64,000 bases of DNA from Agrocybe praecox (taxonomy: Eukaryota; Basidiomycota; Agaricomycetes; Agaricales; Agrocybaceae), in contig OZ024842.1 of the NCBI GenBank assembly GCA_964017145.1, forward strand, positions 3,162,001-3,226,000, in the 5' to 3' direction. The translations under genes were made by a program, and so were the position numbers. Positions 1 to 13,893 of the stretch are shown here, piece by piece. A model generated the notes under the pieces. It was not told the DNA's origin and did no database searches. It saw nothing but the letters and a program-made list of their open reading frames with translations. Numbering within the stretch: the first letter of the stretch is position 1; each line of letters opens with the position of its first letter.

Positions 1-78
1 AAGCACAGAGCGCCGCTGCGCGAGCCATTCGAGAAGGGCGTGCAATTCCTTGAAAATGGCGTCATAACCAAGCCCTGA
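1..78 (+). CDS. 3' end of an unidentified gene (partial)
   Basis: Frame 1 is open from the first base to a TGA at 76-78 and would give 25 residues ending in FLENGVITKP. I cannot assign a family. The only support is the open frame and its position before a gene-free promoter region, so it may be chance. Confidence 0.25.
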   Translation, partial: KHRAPLREPFEKGVQFLENGVITKP

Positions 79-293
79 CTAGTAAAGAGCGTAGCTGGAA
101 CGTAGTTAACATTTTGTGTAGTACAACTTCATGTTTTGACTCCACTGTATGACATATGTTATTGACTGTGAAGCATTCGGACATTCGGACACAATAAACG
201 GGATTATCTTCGGGCCGGCTTCAATACCGTAACGAGTTACGACTCCGTAAAAGTTTATGCCTGCTCTTTGCTTCCAACCGCCACCGCCCGCTC

Positions 294-299
294 TATAAA
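294..299 (+). promoter_or_regulatory. TATA box of the HSL-like hydrolase gene
   Basis: A TATAAA motif lies 64 bases before the ATG at 363, in a C-rich stretch (CCGCCACCGCCCGCTC). The distance suits a fungal core promoter. Motif only. Confidence 0.4.
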
Positions 300-362
300 T
301 CTTCTCAAGAGCCTAGCTGAGCATATGTAAATAACTTCGAAAAGTCCACCTCTGAACACACC

Positions 363-3300
363 ATGCCAGTCTTCGGAAACACCTTAACTAGAGATGTCTC
401 CTTAAAGGTTGGACCTGTTATCTTAGACGTCCTGGTGAAGCACTACTTCGATCGACTCAAGAACGACAACGCGAATCTTGGGGAGAGCACGCTGAAAAAG
501 GACGACGTCTTGTATCACGAAGTCTTCACGATTGTTAAGGTGAAAGATTACGCTCGAATCACTATCTAGGCGGGGTCGTGCTAAATATATCTACAGGCCT
601 TTCTGAGCGCGTCTACTTTGTAAGTGACTCGGGCTTGTGTATACGTTGTGCTATGCAGGTGGATTAACACACTGGTAGCCATACTATAGAAGAGCTACAA
701 GGTACGCATCATCGTCTCCTTACTTCCAACAAGCACAGCCCCCGTTCATGACCCTTCCCTTTTCAAGCCTTTTCAAACACGCGAACACCGTCTTCACCGT
801 GGACTCATGTTGTCAGGGTCATTGTCCCGATATCATGCTGCGAAGAAGCCGCTACGTACTTAGTTGAAGCCCTTGGCGGGGAAGAGGTCGCTAGACGCTT
901 GGTAGGAGGGATCAAATGGTGGCAAGTTCGTGGAGTCAATGGGTAACGCTTTCCTTTTCAAACAGTATCGGAAATATCTTATTCCCTACTCGGCAGTGTT
1001 GACGGACAGTGGCTTACCTCGAAGAAAGATTGGGAGGACTCAAAACGGAAACATAAGAAAGAACACCAGGAAAACAAAGATGCTGCACCGCCGGTCAGTG
1101 AAGCCAACCTGGAAGAAAAATCAGGAGAATATGAAAAGAAAATGGACGCCATGCGTTGCATTCTATATCTGCACGGAGGTTTGTTTGAATACTATCTAAG
1201 TGTAGATGTATGATTTGATGACAGATCCACTTTTGCAGGTGGTTATTACTTCGGGAGCGTTGACCAAGAGAGGTGGGCCATTAACGCGTATGTTGGTACA
1301 GATTATATCTTAATTTGATCCACCGTAGATACAGCATTCAGAGATTCGCGCGCAAGATCAACGGGCGCGTGTTTGGTACGTCTGAACGAAGTTTCTAGGC
1401 TAGACAAGGACACTAATGTTCATTTTTAGCTATAAACTATAGGCTCGCGCCCCAATATCCTTTTCCTTGTGGTCTTCAAGACGCCATTGCAGCTTGTATG
1501 TTCAAATTATTGCCAAACTGATGAAAGACTCACAAGTAATTCTAGATCTGTACCTGATACGCCCGCCTCCTGGTTCCGCTCACCAGCCTGTAGATCCAAA
1601 GCACATCATCATCTCTGGAGACTCAGCTGGTGGTGGGCTCTCTTTGGCACTTTTACAAGTTATACGTGACACTGGGCTGCCTGCACCAGCAGGAGGAGTG
1701 TTGATATCTCCTTGGTGCGATTTAACACATTCGTTCCCTAGCATTCTGAGAAACACGAACACAGTAAATTTCTCTGTATCTTGTCGCCAAATTTTATTGC
1801 TCATCTTTGTCATAGGACGTCGTTCCGGAATCTGGCATGTCATTTCATAAGCCCAGTCTTCTCTGGCCCCCGCCATCACAGGAAGTATCGAGTCGTGTAC
1901 ATGCTTCGCTACGATTTCGTATTCGTCAGGCATTTAGATACGACGATAATTCACAGAATACCCAAGAATCAACTTACTTTGAAGGACAGACACCTGCTGA
2001 TACATCTATATCCTTGACCACACCAGTGGCACTTACCCCTCCCGTGAACCCAGAGAAGGTTATCTGTGAAACATCTTCAGGCGAAGTCGTAGAAGTCGAA
2101 GAACAGCTGCACTTTTACACGAAAAACAGTTTGCTGAATCATCCACTTGTCAGTCCTTGTATGGCCTACCTCGGAGGACTTCCTCCGTTATTCTTTATTG
2201 CTGGAGATCAGGAAGTTCTCCGAGACGAAATTATATACACGTTCGTATCAATCATTTTATGAATTTCTAATCAATGCTCATTACATGCACATAGTGCTCA
2301 TAAAGCTGCATACCCCGAAAAATACCCAATAAATAATCATGTACGAGAATTATACCCTCCTCTGAATGGGATCGAGGACCGTTATAGGTCGACATCGGTG
2401 CATCTACAGGTCTACGATGGTATGCCTTTTCCTACTGCAGAAGAAGATTTACTGAAAATCATTATATACTTATCAGAGAGCCCGCATATCTTACCAATAT
2501 TGTTTTCATTCACTACACCCGCCAAATTCTGTTTCCGCGCCATTGCCAGCTTCTCAAAATTAGTGACTGGAATAATACCAATACCAACTCCCGGGAAAAG
2601 CAGTTCCACATCATCACCCACACCAACCCGTCCACAAACTCCAACTCGAAATCAGAGTTTCTTAGGCAAAATCATTTCACCATCTCGTCGGGATTCATCT
2701 TGGTGGAATGACAAGCCACTTATATCGTCTCCCACTCATTTTACGTTTACGGAAACGCCTGCAGCTATGGATGCCGAGGAAACAGAAGCTGCACAACCCA
2801 AACCCTCGTTATCCCGGAGTCTATCTGCTCGATTTTCTCGCGCCGGAGCTATGATGCGACGCCAGTCTTCTCTGACGCCAGTCTCCTCCGCTAATAGATC
2901 CTCATTGCTGCAGGAGAATTCTATACAAAAGTCGAAGTCAGTGTCAGAGTTACCTGGGTTAGCTGTGCCCACCGGTGATCAGCAACCTTCAGTTGCTTCA
3001 ACTTCAAGTGACGTTGGCGGACATCGATTCCAGGTTTCTCCGTCTGCTCCAATTGTGGTAGAATCTGAGGTCCTTCCTGCGGGCGACATGGCTGTATACA
3101 GTAGTATCAAGGTTAGTTGTCCTCTGTTTTCGTTGTACCTGTGCATCACTCATGTTTCTATTCAGGATCCTGCCATCTGGGAATGTAGAATGATTCGAGA
3201 ACGTGTCGCAACGAATGGTTTAATTCGACCTCTTGAATGTGAAGAAGAGCTCGCTGCCATACAAATGCCATCGGAGCGTATAGGTCGATTTTCCGAGGCA

Positions 3301-3903
3301 ACAATGGGCCGCTACATGAAAGAGCGCGTTATCTTTGACAAGAAATTCGCTCATGCGACAAAGTCAGTCGAGAAACAACGAAGACATAACCTTGAGCGGG
3401 CGAAGCACGATACCATCAAACGGCTTGGTGTCTTAAAACAGACTTTGCAAAAGAACGGCAAGACGACCAAGGGTGAACATGGAATTGCGTCTAAAGGCAA
3501 GGGCGTCAAGGAAAATGTTATTGCATCTCCTGGCTGGGGCTGGGCGTGGGCTTTGGATGAAGGAGAGGACCCACCGTCCAGTAGCATTGTCTCACGTCGA
3601 GATACTGAAGAGGCGAGAAAGCTGGCAGAAGTGGCTGACCAGGCAGTTCTCAGCGACGATCAGACCTTTAGTGCCAATAACCTTTGGTCCGTGATCATTA
3701 ATTTCCTCACGGTAACGCCCGGAAAGTCAAAGCATACGCTCTACAAGAGCTCGCAACAAGACTCGTCGGACGGTATTCCCAGCGAAGGAAATTCTTCTGC
3801 TTCGGTGAACAAACTCAACTCACCGGAGAGGAAAGGATCAAAGCTGACCGCACTGTGGAAACGACCGAAATCCGTTAAAGAGAGTCATAAACCCTCCGAT
3901 TGA
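363..3903 (+). CDS. HSL-family alpha/beta-hydrolase with a long C-terminal tail
   Basis: A serine hydrolase of the hormone-sensitive-lipase (abhydrolase_3) family, expected to hydrolyse ester lipids such as sterol esters or acylglycerols. The oxyanion motif HGGG is split by an intron near 1180-1239. The nucleophile elbow is GDSAGGG (about 1617-1637). The Asp lies in [10 protein letters not shown] (about 2203-2232) and the His in [10 protein letters not shown] after the 2420-2476 intron. First exons read as 363-539, 597-619, 679-701 and from 768, and the frame stays open if the acceptor at 767 is used. After the catalytic domain there is a Ser/Pro/Thr-rich, basic tail of several hundred residues with a coiled-coil-like [17 protein letters not shown] region, much longer than in compact bacterial HSL enzymes. 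This suggests regulation or membrane tethering. One intron at about 3112-3165 interrupts the tail. The natural substrate cannot be told. Confidence 0.85.
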
Positions 3904-4080
3904 ATTTGCTTGCGGTTTGAAGTTTCCACCCCGTACTATCGGCCATCTAGCTATTTAGATCTTGTATAATTTGGAGTATACTTTCACCTATCTAACTTAT
4001 GAAATTTATTATTTTCATGTTGTAGCATCGTTAAGTGGTGATATAACTCCTATCGAAACTGAAAACAAATGTACTGATAT

Positions 4081-5582
4081 TCATAGCTTAGCAGCAGGGG
4101 AAGATATTGATACACCCTGTTCATCGAGAATCTTCTTGGCAAGCAGACCGATGAAAGGGAAGCTCTTCGAGTACGAGAACGCTTGTTCCGAACTCGCTTG
4201 ACGGCGAGCATAACGAGCCGCAATTCCTTGTGCGATGATGGACAACTTTATGTACGCTTGGATAAGTATAATAACGACAAGTATAGATATAACTTACTCG
4301 GAAAACCATCCAACTGCGAACGAAGATCATCTCTCGGAGTGGATAGGTCTGGTGTGTTAGACGACAATATTCTCTTTCCAACTGTTCGAGAGATATTGGG
4401 ACATCAACCATGGCATTTTTGAAGCCTCGCATTACGAATGACCCATCTCCAGGAAAATCGTTCATGTCAACAGACCATGGCTGAGTCAAATTTCCAAGGT
4501 CGGCAAGCTGCACAAAAATTGGACAGGTGAGAGGAGAAGGAATAAACTCTCAGGAGAGACTAACCGGACTACCCAATGTACACAACTCCCAGTCAAGGAT
4601 ACCTATCACGCGATTTTCCGTCGGGTGAAAAATGAGGTTGTCCAGCTTGTAGTCGCCATGAACAATCCGGAGTCCCATTTTTGACTCGTCGGGCAAATTT
4701 TGTTTGTACCATGAAATCAATTTGTGGAAATTAGGGATATCTCCTACTTTCTTCCCGGTTTCGATATCCACAGCTTCTGCTTGAACAGCTGAAACACGTG
4801 AAAGGGATTTTATTTGGCGAGGGAAGTAAGGTGTAGATGGACCAAAGCTAGATAGACCTATTGCTGCTGGGTCGACTGAACCAAGTGCGGTGAGGGCACG
4901 GATGGCTGATAGCCAGCTAGAATGAGGATCAGAGTGGTTCGTTACTCAGACAAGAGGAAAGGTACACACCATTCCTGCCTATCTTTAGGAGGGATTTCGA
5001 GCATTCTCGTATCCGTAAAGATGCGCCCATCCAAAAACTCCATAATATAGAATGGTGTCCCAATAACATTGTTATCTTCGCAAAGGATAATGGCCTCGGG
5101 AACAGGGACTTTCAACTCCGGAGGCGTCGAGGGATTGATATTATGTTTCTGCAGAGCCTTGAGCATTGTGTATTCTCGTTCCACTTGGTGCGCGGTCTGG
5201 GACATGAGTTGACCTGCAGGCTTCTTCCTCAAGACATATCGTGTTCCACTAGTCCAGGGAATAAGCAATTGTTTGTGAATCCGTTAGAAGGGCGTACCTT
5301 GCATCGGTAAGGAAGTAAGTTGGGTTCGACTGGGTGACTCGGGATGTGAGCTATATTCTATCAAGGTTTAAAAGGTAATATTCACCTGACCGAACTGTTT
5401 GAAGGTAAGAATTACGAAACAGAACGGGAGTATGGCAATATGCATACCTTGAATTGCTTGACGTCAACGGGAACCTTGATTTGGGGTGTGTGCTTTTGGA
5501 GGTATTTATTGAGGGATTGTATGTCAATATTGGCTCTTATATCCCCATATTCACCTCCAATCTTTGCGTTTGGGCTTGTCAT
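4081..5582 (-). CDS. Phosphotransferase-fold (APH) protein, ACAD10/11-like kinase domain
   Basis: A protein with an aminoglycoside-phosphotransferase/choline-kinase-type fold, close to the APH domain found alone or fused to acyl-CoA dehydrogenase in ACAD10/11. Members are thought to phosphorylate small hydroxylated metabolites such as 4-hydroxyacyl-CoAs. The N-lobe has a glycine/lysine stretch ([14 protein letters not shown]) and [10 protein letters not shown]. The catalytic loop reads [12 protein letters not shown] and the metal site [10 protein letters not shown]. The first ATG is the complement of 5580-5582 ([14 protein letters not shown]) and the last exon ends at TGA 4083-4081 after SISSPAAKL. 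At least six short introns. No dehydrogenase domain follows, so this is the stand-alone form of about 370 residues. It shares a 423-bp divergent promoter with the Hsp70 gene. Confidence 0.8.
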
Positions 5583-6005
5583 ACTGAAAGTTAGAGCAAC
5601 GGAGCGAGGGAACTGGTATGAACGCTAACTGGTAAAGTATTAATATAGGAGCATCTCCTTCGGATTCGGCTACTTCACATTTCCGGTATTTATTGCACTT
5701 GGCAAATTGTGGGGAGCACCGTATTGCACCAGAGCGCAAATTGTGGTTATGTTTTTGGAGATTTAAAAAGTAAAATCAAGAAAATAATATCGAGGGGCTT
5801 TTTCAAAGAAAAAACAACGTCCGTCTGCAGCGGTTTGAGTCTCGGCAGGGGCGGAAAGACCCAAGTCAATAGGGACGTAATATGCTGACAAATCCTTGAC
5901 TATGCTTCTGGAAACATCGGTGATGGCCGGGCTCGGCAACCGAGACCAATAACATTACGCAACGCGAAAAAATTTGTGCTTACCTTTTCTTCCCTTCTTA
6001 CCACC
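5583..6005. promoter_or_regulatory. Divergent promoter between the APH-fold gene and mitochondrial Hsp70
   Basis: The 423-bp spacer holds a heat-shock-element half (TTCTGGAA, 5906-5913) about 95 bases before the Hsp70 ATG, a CCAAT box (5946-5950) and two AGGGG stress-type motifs (5793-5797, 5847-5851). All are short motifs seen by eye. Their combination before a heat-shock gene makes them plausible. Confidence 0.4.
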
Positions 6006-8392
<2,387 letters not shown>

Positions 8393-8797
8393 GTTCCTTC
8401 TCTCTTTCTTTATCCACTGTCGACTATTCGTCGCTTTTGTCCCCTTAACTGATCGCCCTGTTTTCAGGGTATCATTCGCGGATGTCCCTTCGTTTTCTTC
8501 TTGCTTAGACTTAGACTTGATCGTCAAAAGTAACGCTTTATATCATGTATCCTACTATACTCTGTTCTATTAGCTAGCTGTCGTCACCCCCACTCAGTAC
8601 TTAGTGACTAATCATCTACTGCATTGTAATTATCATTCATATTTTTTACATGGATTCTTTGAAAAGGACTCAGTTTGATGTTTAGTTTTGAGATTTGGGT
8701 GTTGTATGCTTTCGTTTTGATTTGAATGATCATGCCGAATTGAATCATATGGTGCGACTAGACAATATCCACGCGTCTTGCACCAAACTTTCACATT
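8393..8797. other. Intergenic, Hsp70 3' region and F-box promoter
   Basis: 405 bases with the T-rich 3' untranslated region of Hsp70 and the upstream region of the next plus-strand gene. No further gene is supported. Confidence 0.5.
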
Positions 8798-10504
8798 ATG
8801 GTTCGCCCCACTCCTTTCGCTGAAGTACCGCAGGATATCATCTTTATAATCCTTCGTTTCTGTGCATTGCCCGAATACTATGCACTTTCGATGGTTAGTG
8901 TCCCCCTTCAAATACCCTCTGTGGTCTATGGTTGAGATTTCGGGTACATAGACATGTTCCGCTTTCTATAATTTGTCGTGTCGACGAGGTTACTGGATCG
9001 ATGCTTTACAGGTAACCCGTCCCATCCATCCAATAGCATGTACGCTACATGAGGATCTATCAACACATACATACGAAAGTTTGAAGAAGATCGCGTCTCG
9101 GACGATGCGTCTCAAGCATAACTGGGCTCTTCCTCAACCCAAGATCGACGGGCCTATCAAAGTCGTGATGCTAGACCCACCAAATCTTGACGTTATTTTT
9201 CAAGTTCCAGGGACAGAGCTATATGTTTTCCATTCCCGAGACACGGGGGCAGTGTCCGCTTGGGATATAGGTATTGGAAAGAGAGTATCGCCAGAGATTT
9301 TTGTCTCTACGAGACTTGTGGATGTCTCTCCTGGGCAGGACTTTCCTGGGAGATTTTCTATGGGGCTGTTGACCTCATCTTCGTCAGAGTGAGTAAAATA
9401 GTCACTATCTGACTGCCTTGATATTTTATTAAATTTATTGGTGTTCGAAATTTTTAGAGAAAAACCCGGGAACGAGTTGGTGATGATCTGCCTGGAATAC
9501 GGTCTCTCTAACCTTCAAGGAAGGGCCAACCTTTCAATAAGCTTTCGATATGTCTTCGAACCATATTTATTTCATTGGGCCGTGTTCTTGTCAAAAGACT
9601 ATGTGGGTGTCCTTCGACGCATTGCAACGCATAGTGCGACAGCGTTAGTAGGAAAGATGCTCGAAATTGTCGCCGTCAACCTGAGAACAAGACGGGAGAC
9701 ACTTATCACAACAGATATTCCACTGAAGGTAAGCTTATCTCTATTTGTACCAGTGTTCAGCTATGCTCATTACTCACTCTTTTTCAGTTACTTGCAGCCA
9801 GCAACAACACTGGGACTACTACATTGGACAACGACATGCTTATTCTAATCGAAGCTAGAAGCACTTCAAGCATTATCAAATGCCCCAAGGATTACCTACC
9901 TCACGACGATAATCCTGAAATCCCAGCCTACTCTACCTTGAAGTGCAATGGCAGTTCATCACGACGCCAGTGGAAACCAGATCCTGGGTACGAATTCCGC
10001 TACTCAGAAGGTGCACTTTCTGCAGATCAACACTATGGAGTCCCTGCTGTTTCATTGCATCGAATTTTGATGAGTAGGGAGAGCATCATGCACGACACAG
10101 ACTCAGAGTTAGAGTCGGACGTCGAAGAAGACATATCATCCATGCAGATACGCTTCTGGGGAAGGCCTTCACGCTCCGATTTACGCGATGGTTTCCATTA
10201 TCTGGCCCCTAAACGCGTTGTCAACATTCCCGGTTGTCTACAAGACAGGCCTGGCTCTTCATGGCAGCTTATGCTTATCCCCCATTCAGGCCGAAAAGTC
10301 TTGATAGTAATGAGATCAATGTCGAACGTTAATGTCATTCTAGTCCATGGCGACTGCGAGCCGGGCGAGGAGCCTGTTAAGACGATGGTTTTACCAGATT
10401 TAATCGATCTTCGAGATGTTTATGGACTTTCGTTGGATGATCACCGCGGTGTGATCACTCTAATTTCTACGAATGGTTGTCTGTTTGCAACCCCTTACGC
10501 GTAG
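8798..10504 (+). CDS. F-box protein (basidiomycete type)
   Basis: A predicted F-box protein, a substrate adaptor of SCF ubiquitin ligases. The ATG at 8798 opens with MVRPTPFAEVPQDIIFIILR, then FCALPEYYALSM. After the 8894-8951 intron comes TCSAFYNLSCRRGYWIDAL, giving the F-box order of an LP/VP motif, a helix of bulky residues and a W-x-D end. The roughly 450 residues after it have no repeat I recognise. They contain beta-rich stretches such as VFHSRDTGAVSAWDIG and a short acidic patch (DTDSELESDVEED), as in many agaric F-box proteins with a degenerate beta-propeller-like body. Introns also near 9389-9457 and 9729-9787. Ends at TAG 10502-10504. The substrate is unknown. Confidence 0.75.
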
Positions 10505-10886
10505 ATGATCTTCGCCTAGCAGTGAGTGTAATAGGATAGTATTATACATATACTCATTTTTTATTGCCTAGCATAGTTGTCCACCTAGAGTGCATCGTAC
10601 TGATGCGTTTTCAGCATGATCTGAAAAGGTTATTACGGAATAGATACCGCCCTTCGTTTGCTCTTTGTTTTCAAGTTCCATTAAATCGGAGGAGTCTGGA
10701 ACGAAGAGTCGCCTGTGATGATATTTTGGTATCATACAACTCCGCTTATTGATGGGGCCATAACGCTGAGGAAGCCTTGGTTATGAGTCGGAGAATACGG
10801 ATGTTGTCGCTACAGGTTAAGGTGCCTTAGAACCTCCTCAAGCCACTTCAGGGCAGATATCTGGTGGTTGTAGACGAGTAGTATCT
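10505..10886. other. Convergent intergenic region
   Basis: 382 bases between the 3' ends of the F-box gene (plus) and the dynactin gene (minus). A 62-codon open frame at 10564-10752 has no support as a gene. Confidence 0.5.
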
Positions 10887-11685
10887 TCATCGATCCTGGA
10901 GGGGCTGGAAGCGTGTGTAGAATTGCTTCGTTTGTGCTTCGACAATTTCTTGGGTCGATTCTGGAAGGTCTTCTGTGAAGCGTCCTGTTGTAAATGCGTA
11001 AATGAATTGAAGATATTAGAAGACTAGAGCATTCGCACCAGGGGACCCAGAAAATAACGACAACGCAGGAACCACCGTGTTGGGAGGAATTATAGTATTG
11101 TCCGCAATTTTGGCACAATCTTTGATAATTGTAAATTTTCCCTGTATCATTGTGAAGTAAAATCAATACAAGATCCAGAAAGAGAAAGACGTACAATTAC
11201 ACAATTCTTGCCGATTTCCACATGGTTGCCGATTTGGGCTGCTTCAACGACGCTGTTGGCACCGATATGAACATGATCACCAATTTTCATGGGATAATAG
11301 TTGAAGTTCCCTCTATAAGTCTTATAGGGAGGCCTGCCGTTAATAAAGAAAAAGGTCAGGTCGGTCAAGGGTAGTGAGGAGGCGCACGAACGCACCTCAT
11401 AACGCAACCCTCTCCTACAAGGCAATAACGTCCAAGGGATATCACGACAGCATGACCAGGACCTGTGCGCCTCAGATCTCCTCGAATAATGGCTCCGTTC
11501 GAGATAATAGTCTTTCCACCAAGGATGATATTCTGTGGTCCAGCAATCGTAGCTCGACGCGACACTTTGTTACCAGTATCCTAGTGTATGGAAGAAAGTT
11601 AATCTACGAGTTCCAGCAGTTAGGCATTAGAGAGGCATACTGTTTCAATGAATTCGGCTTTGGAGTAGTAAATCGGAGGTTCCAT
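10887..11685 (-). CDS. DCTN5: Dynactin subunit 5 (p25), left-handed beta-helix protein
   Basis: The p25 subunit of the dynactin pointed-end complex, which helps attach early endosomes and other cargo to dynein (ro-12 in Neurospora). The start is the complement of 11683-11685, MEPPIYYSKAEFIET, matching the conserved p25 N-terminus. After an intron come VSRRATIAGPQNIILGGK and TIISNGAIIRGDLRR. Then hexapeptide-repeat beta-helix turns follow: PMKIGDHVHIGANSVVEAAQ, IGNHVEIGKNCVI, FTIIKDCAKIADNTIIPPNT. The last exon gives GRFTEDLPESTQEIVEAQTK, then QFYTRFQPLQDR and TGA at 10889-10887. Several introns, about 190 residues in all, the normal family size. It starts 176 bp from the divergent TMEM70-like gene. 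Confidence 0.93.
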
Positions 11686-11861
11686 GATGGTGCCTAGAGT
11701 CGCGCTGTTGGTGGTCTGGTGCAAAGCCTTGACCGGACGCGATCACTCTGGGGCGCATACGCGGCTTACCGGCATTATCGGCCACGGGGCTGGATTCGGA
11801 AATAACTTCCTACTTTGGATGGCCGTGACATTGCCCACCAGCAAACTTCCACAACCTCAAA

Positions 11862-12789
11862 ATGCGAGCTGTCCTTAGACTTACGAGCAGTGCTTTGCGT
11901 GGTTCTCAACTACTATATACCCCAACACTACTACGGACTCTCCTTTTAAACTCAAAAATCAACACACGGTCACAGTTGACACACCCGAATCTTTCCTCGA
12001 ACCGTCTGTTCTCCAACTCATTCTCGCGGAATCAAGCTGAAGCAGCGAAGGCCGCCACCGAGTCGAAAGATACCACTCAACTTACACAAGAAGATCTATA
12101 TGTATACAATGGACCATTAACGGCCGCCTTCCGCCGTCTCAAACTCTTCTCCCTAGGATCGTTTGGACTTTCCTTGACGTTGTCGCCATTCATCTTCTTA
12201 ATCGAGTCGAATCTTCCGTTGAATGCGCGCTTTGCTCTCGCTGGCATCGCCATGGGCACCTCAGGGCTCAGCACAGGCCTTGTGGCTTGGTGTGCAAAGC
12301 CATATGTCACCGTCATGCATCGCTTTCCTCCAGAGGAGTTGGGTGGGGCAGAAGAGGTTGAACTCACCACATACACTATCACTTTGCAACCCAGAGTTAC
12401 CAGAGTGAGCTCACTTTTTCTTTCTCTCTGATATATACCTTCAATATCAAACTTAGGTCTACGACCCATCTTTCTTAATTGAAACGAGGAGACCGTTGGC
12501 AAAATGGGAGTTGGCAGATAGTATCTCACTTAGTCGCAGCCGAACAGATGCTGTGGGTTCAAATGTTCATCCCGAAGTCGGAAGAGAAGAAACTGTAGCC
12601 GAAACACGAAATGCCAAAGGAGAAATCATTGGAAGATGGATCGTCAAGTGGGAAGAAGGTGGAGTAGGAAAGTGTCATGAAGCAGGTTATGTCGTACGGT
12701 AAGCATGATTCTATTTCCCACCTCTCCGACTGTTCTGACAAAGATGCATGTCCAGATATTTCAATGTTCATGAAGAACTATTACAATAA
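11862..12789 (+). CDS. TMEM70-like mitochondrial inner-membrane protein
   Basis: A small mitochondrial membrane protein of the TMEM70/TMEM186 type. Animal members assist assembly of respiratory complexes and ATP synthase. The first about 65 residues (MRAVLRLTSSALRGSQLLYT...) are rich in Arg/Ser/Leu with no acids, a clear presequence. The family signature DLYVYNGPLTAAFRRLKLFS is followed by two hydrophobic segments (SFGLSLTLSPFIFLIESN and FALAGIAMGTSGLSTGLVAW). The C-terminal part after the intron near 12403-12457 starts VYDPSFLIETRRPLAKWELA and faces a soluble compartment. A last short exon, YFNVHEELLQ, ends at TAA 12787-12789. The function in fungi is inferred from the animal relatives only. 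Confidence 0.75.
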
Positions 12790-13893
12790 TACGTAGCGCG
12801 GTCAAACCGTTTAATCGACGTAATGTCAGAAAATCATGCGGTTCGGAATCCCCGACTGTGCTGTTCCCTCCCTTCTGTTTGTTTTTCCTGTCGGTATTTC
12901 TGCGCAGTCTTTGCGCAATCCCAAGAGACCTTAAAACTCGTAAACTCTCTCATTACTCGGCGACAGATTGATTAATTTTCCCATACAGAACGGCCAAACG
13001 CCTAAGTATTCCCTGCCCCAAGTTCGAACGGGAAGAATACTGACCGTAGCGTCTATATTTACTGATATCAATCCCGAACGGAATTCCTTCAACACCGAAG
13101 GTCTGCCAAAGCGGCCAACTGAAGCATTTGTGAGCGATTCCCTCGCATTCCATAATCCGTAACACTGAATGGAACTACTTTTATTTTATTCTATATTTTA
13201 TTTTATTTACAAAGCACTTATTCAATATTTTACGACACTATATTTCTTCTAGTTTACCGCTAACCAGTTATGTACTAGATGCCTTTATTAGACTGTTTGA
13301 AAAATTCCCGCGCACCGCCTTGGAAGTCAAATCAAGTCAAATCCACTCTAGCGCCGCGCAAAATGAAGATGGTGGTGATATGCACATTTCACGAAGGAGT
13401 TCTGGAAGACTTGACGGCCCCTGTGCGAACACAATTCTCATAGTGCTGGGATTCGTATACACGGTATGCTGCGTATTTCGTTCTTTATCGTCCATTTTGC
13501 TGGTTTTTATTCCAGATGAAGGTAAGTTACAAGTTACTACGATTCGTAACTCTATTAATGTATGCGCAAAAATAGACACTCCTGAGTCTTGGCAATGTGC
13601 ACGGAGCCAGATGTCGCCAATGTCAAAAGAGGGGCTTCTTGAAAACATGGCCCAGGAAGCGACTTCAAACCTACTTCGGTTTTAGGGATGCGGCGCTTTC
13701 TGAATACAAGTCAGTTATCTCCTTTCAGGATTTACCTTTGAGAAGGTCCGAAGGGATATTCACTGAGGTCCTGCGGACGAAAATATTTGGTTAGGAGATT
13801 TGCTTTAAAAGTGAGCTAACGATCGTTTAGATTCATCGCACTTGTGCATACAATCCCCAATCCTCTCCTGTCCTCCTCATCCTAGACATTATC
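12790..13893. other. Intergenic, 1.1 kb before the first OAH-like gene
   Basis: Open frames at 12968-13162 and 13320-13685 lack a recognisable domain, and neither continues sensibly across the GT/AG sites nearby. There is an AT-rich stretch near 13170-13250 (TTTTATTTTATT). A small unknown gene around 13320-13790 cannot be ruled out. Confidence 0.4.

Noticed and set aside
702..800. Apparent frame break between exons of the HSL-like hydrolase
   Set aside because: Using the acceptor at 767 (TTTTCAAG) instead of the earlier CAG at about 738 keeps one frame through [16 protein letters not shown], so no break is needed.
13320..13685. Possible small membrane protein gene
   Set aside because: A 121-codon frame with one hydrophobic stretch, but no family, a GTAAGT inside it, and no matching downstream exon. 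Support is too weak.
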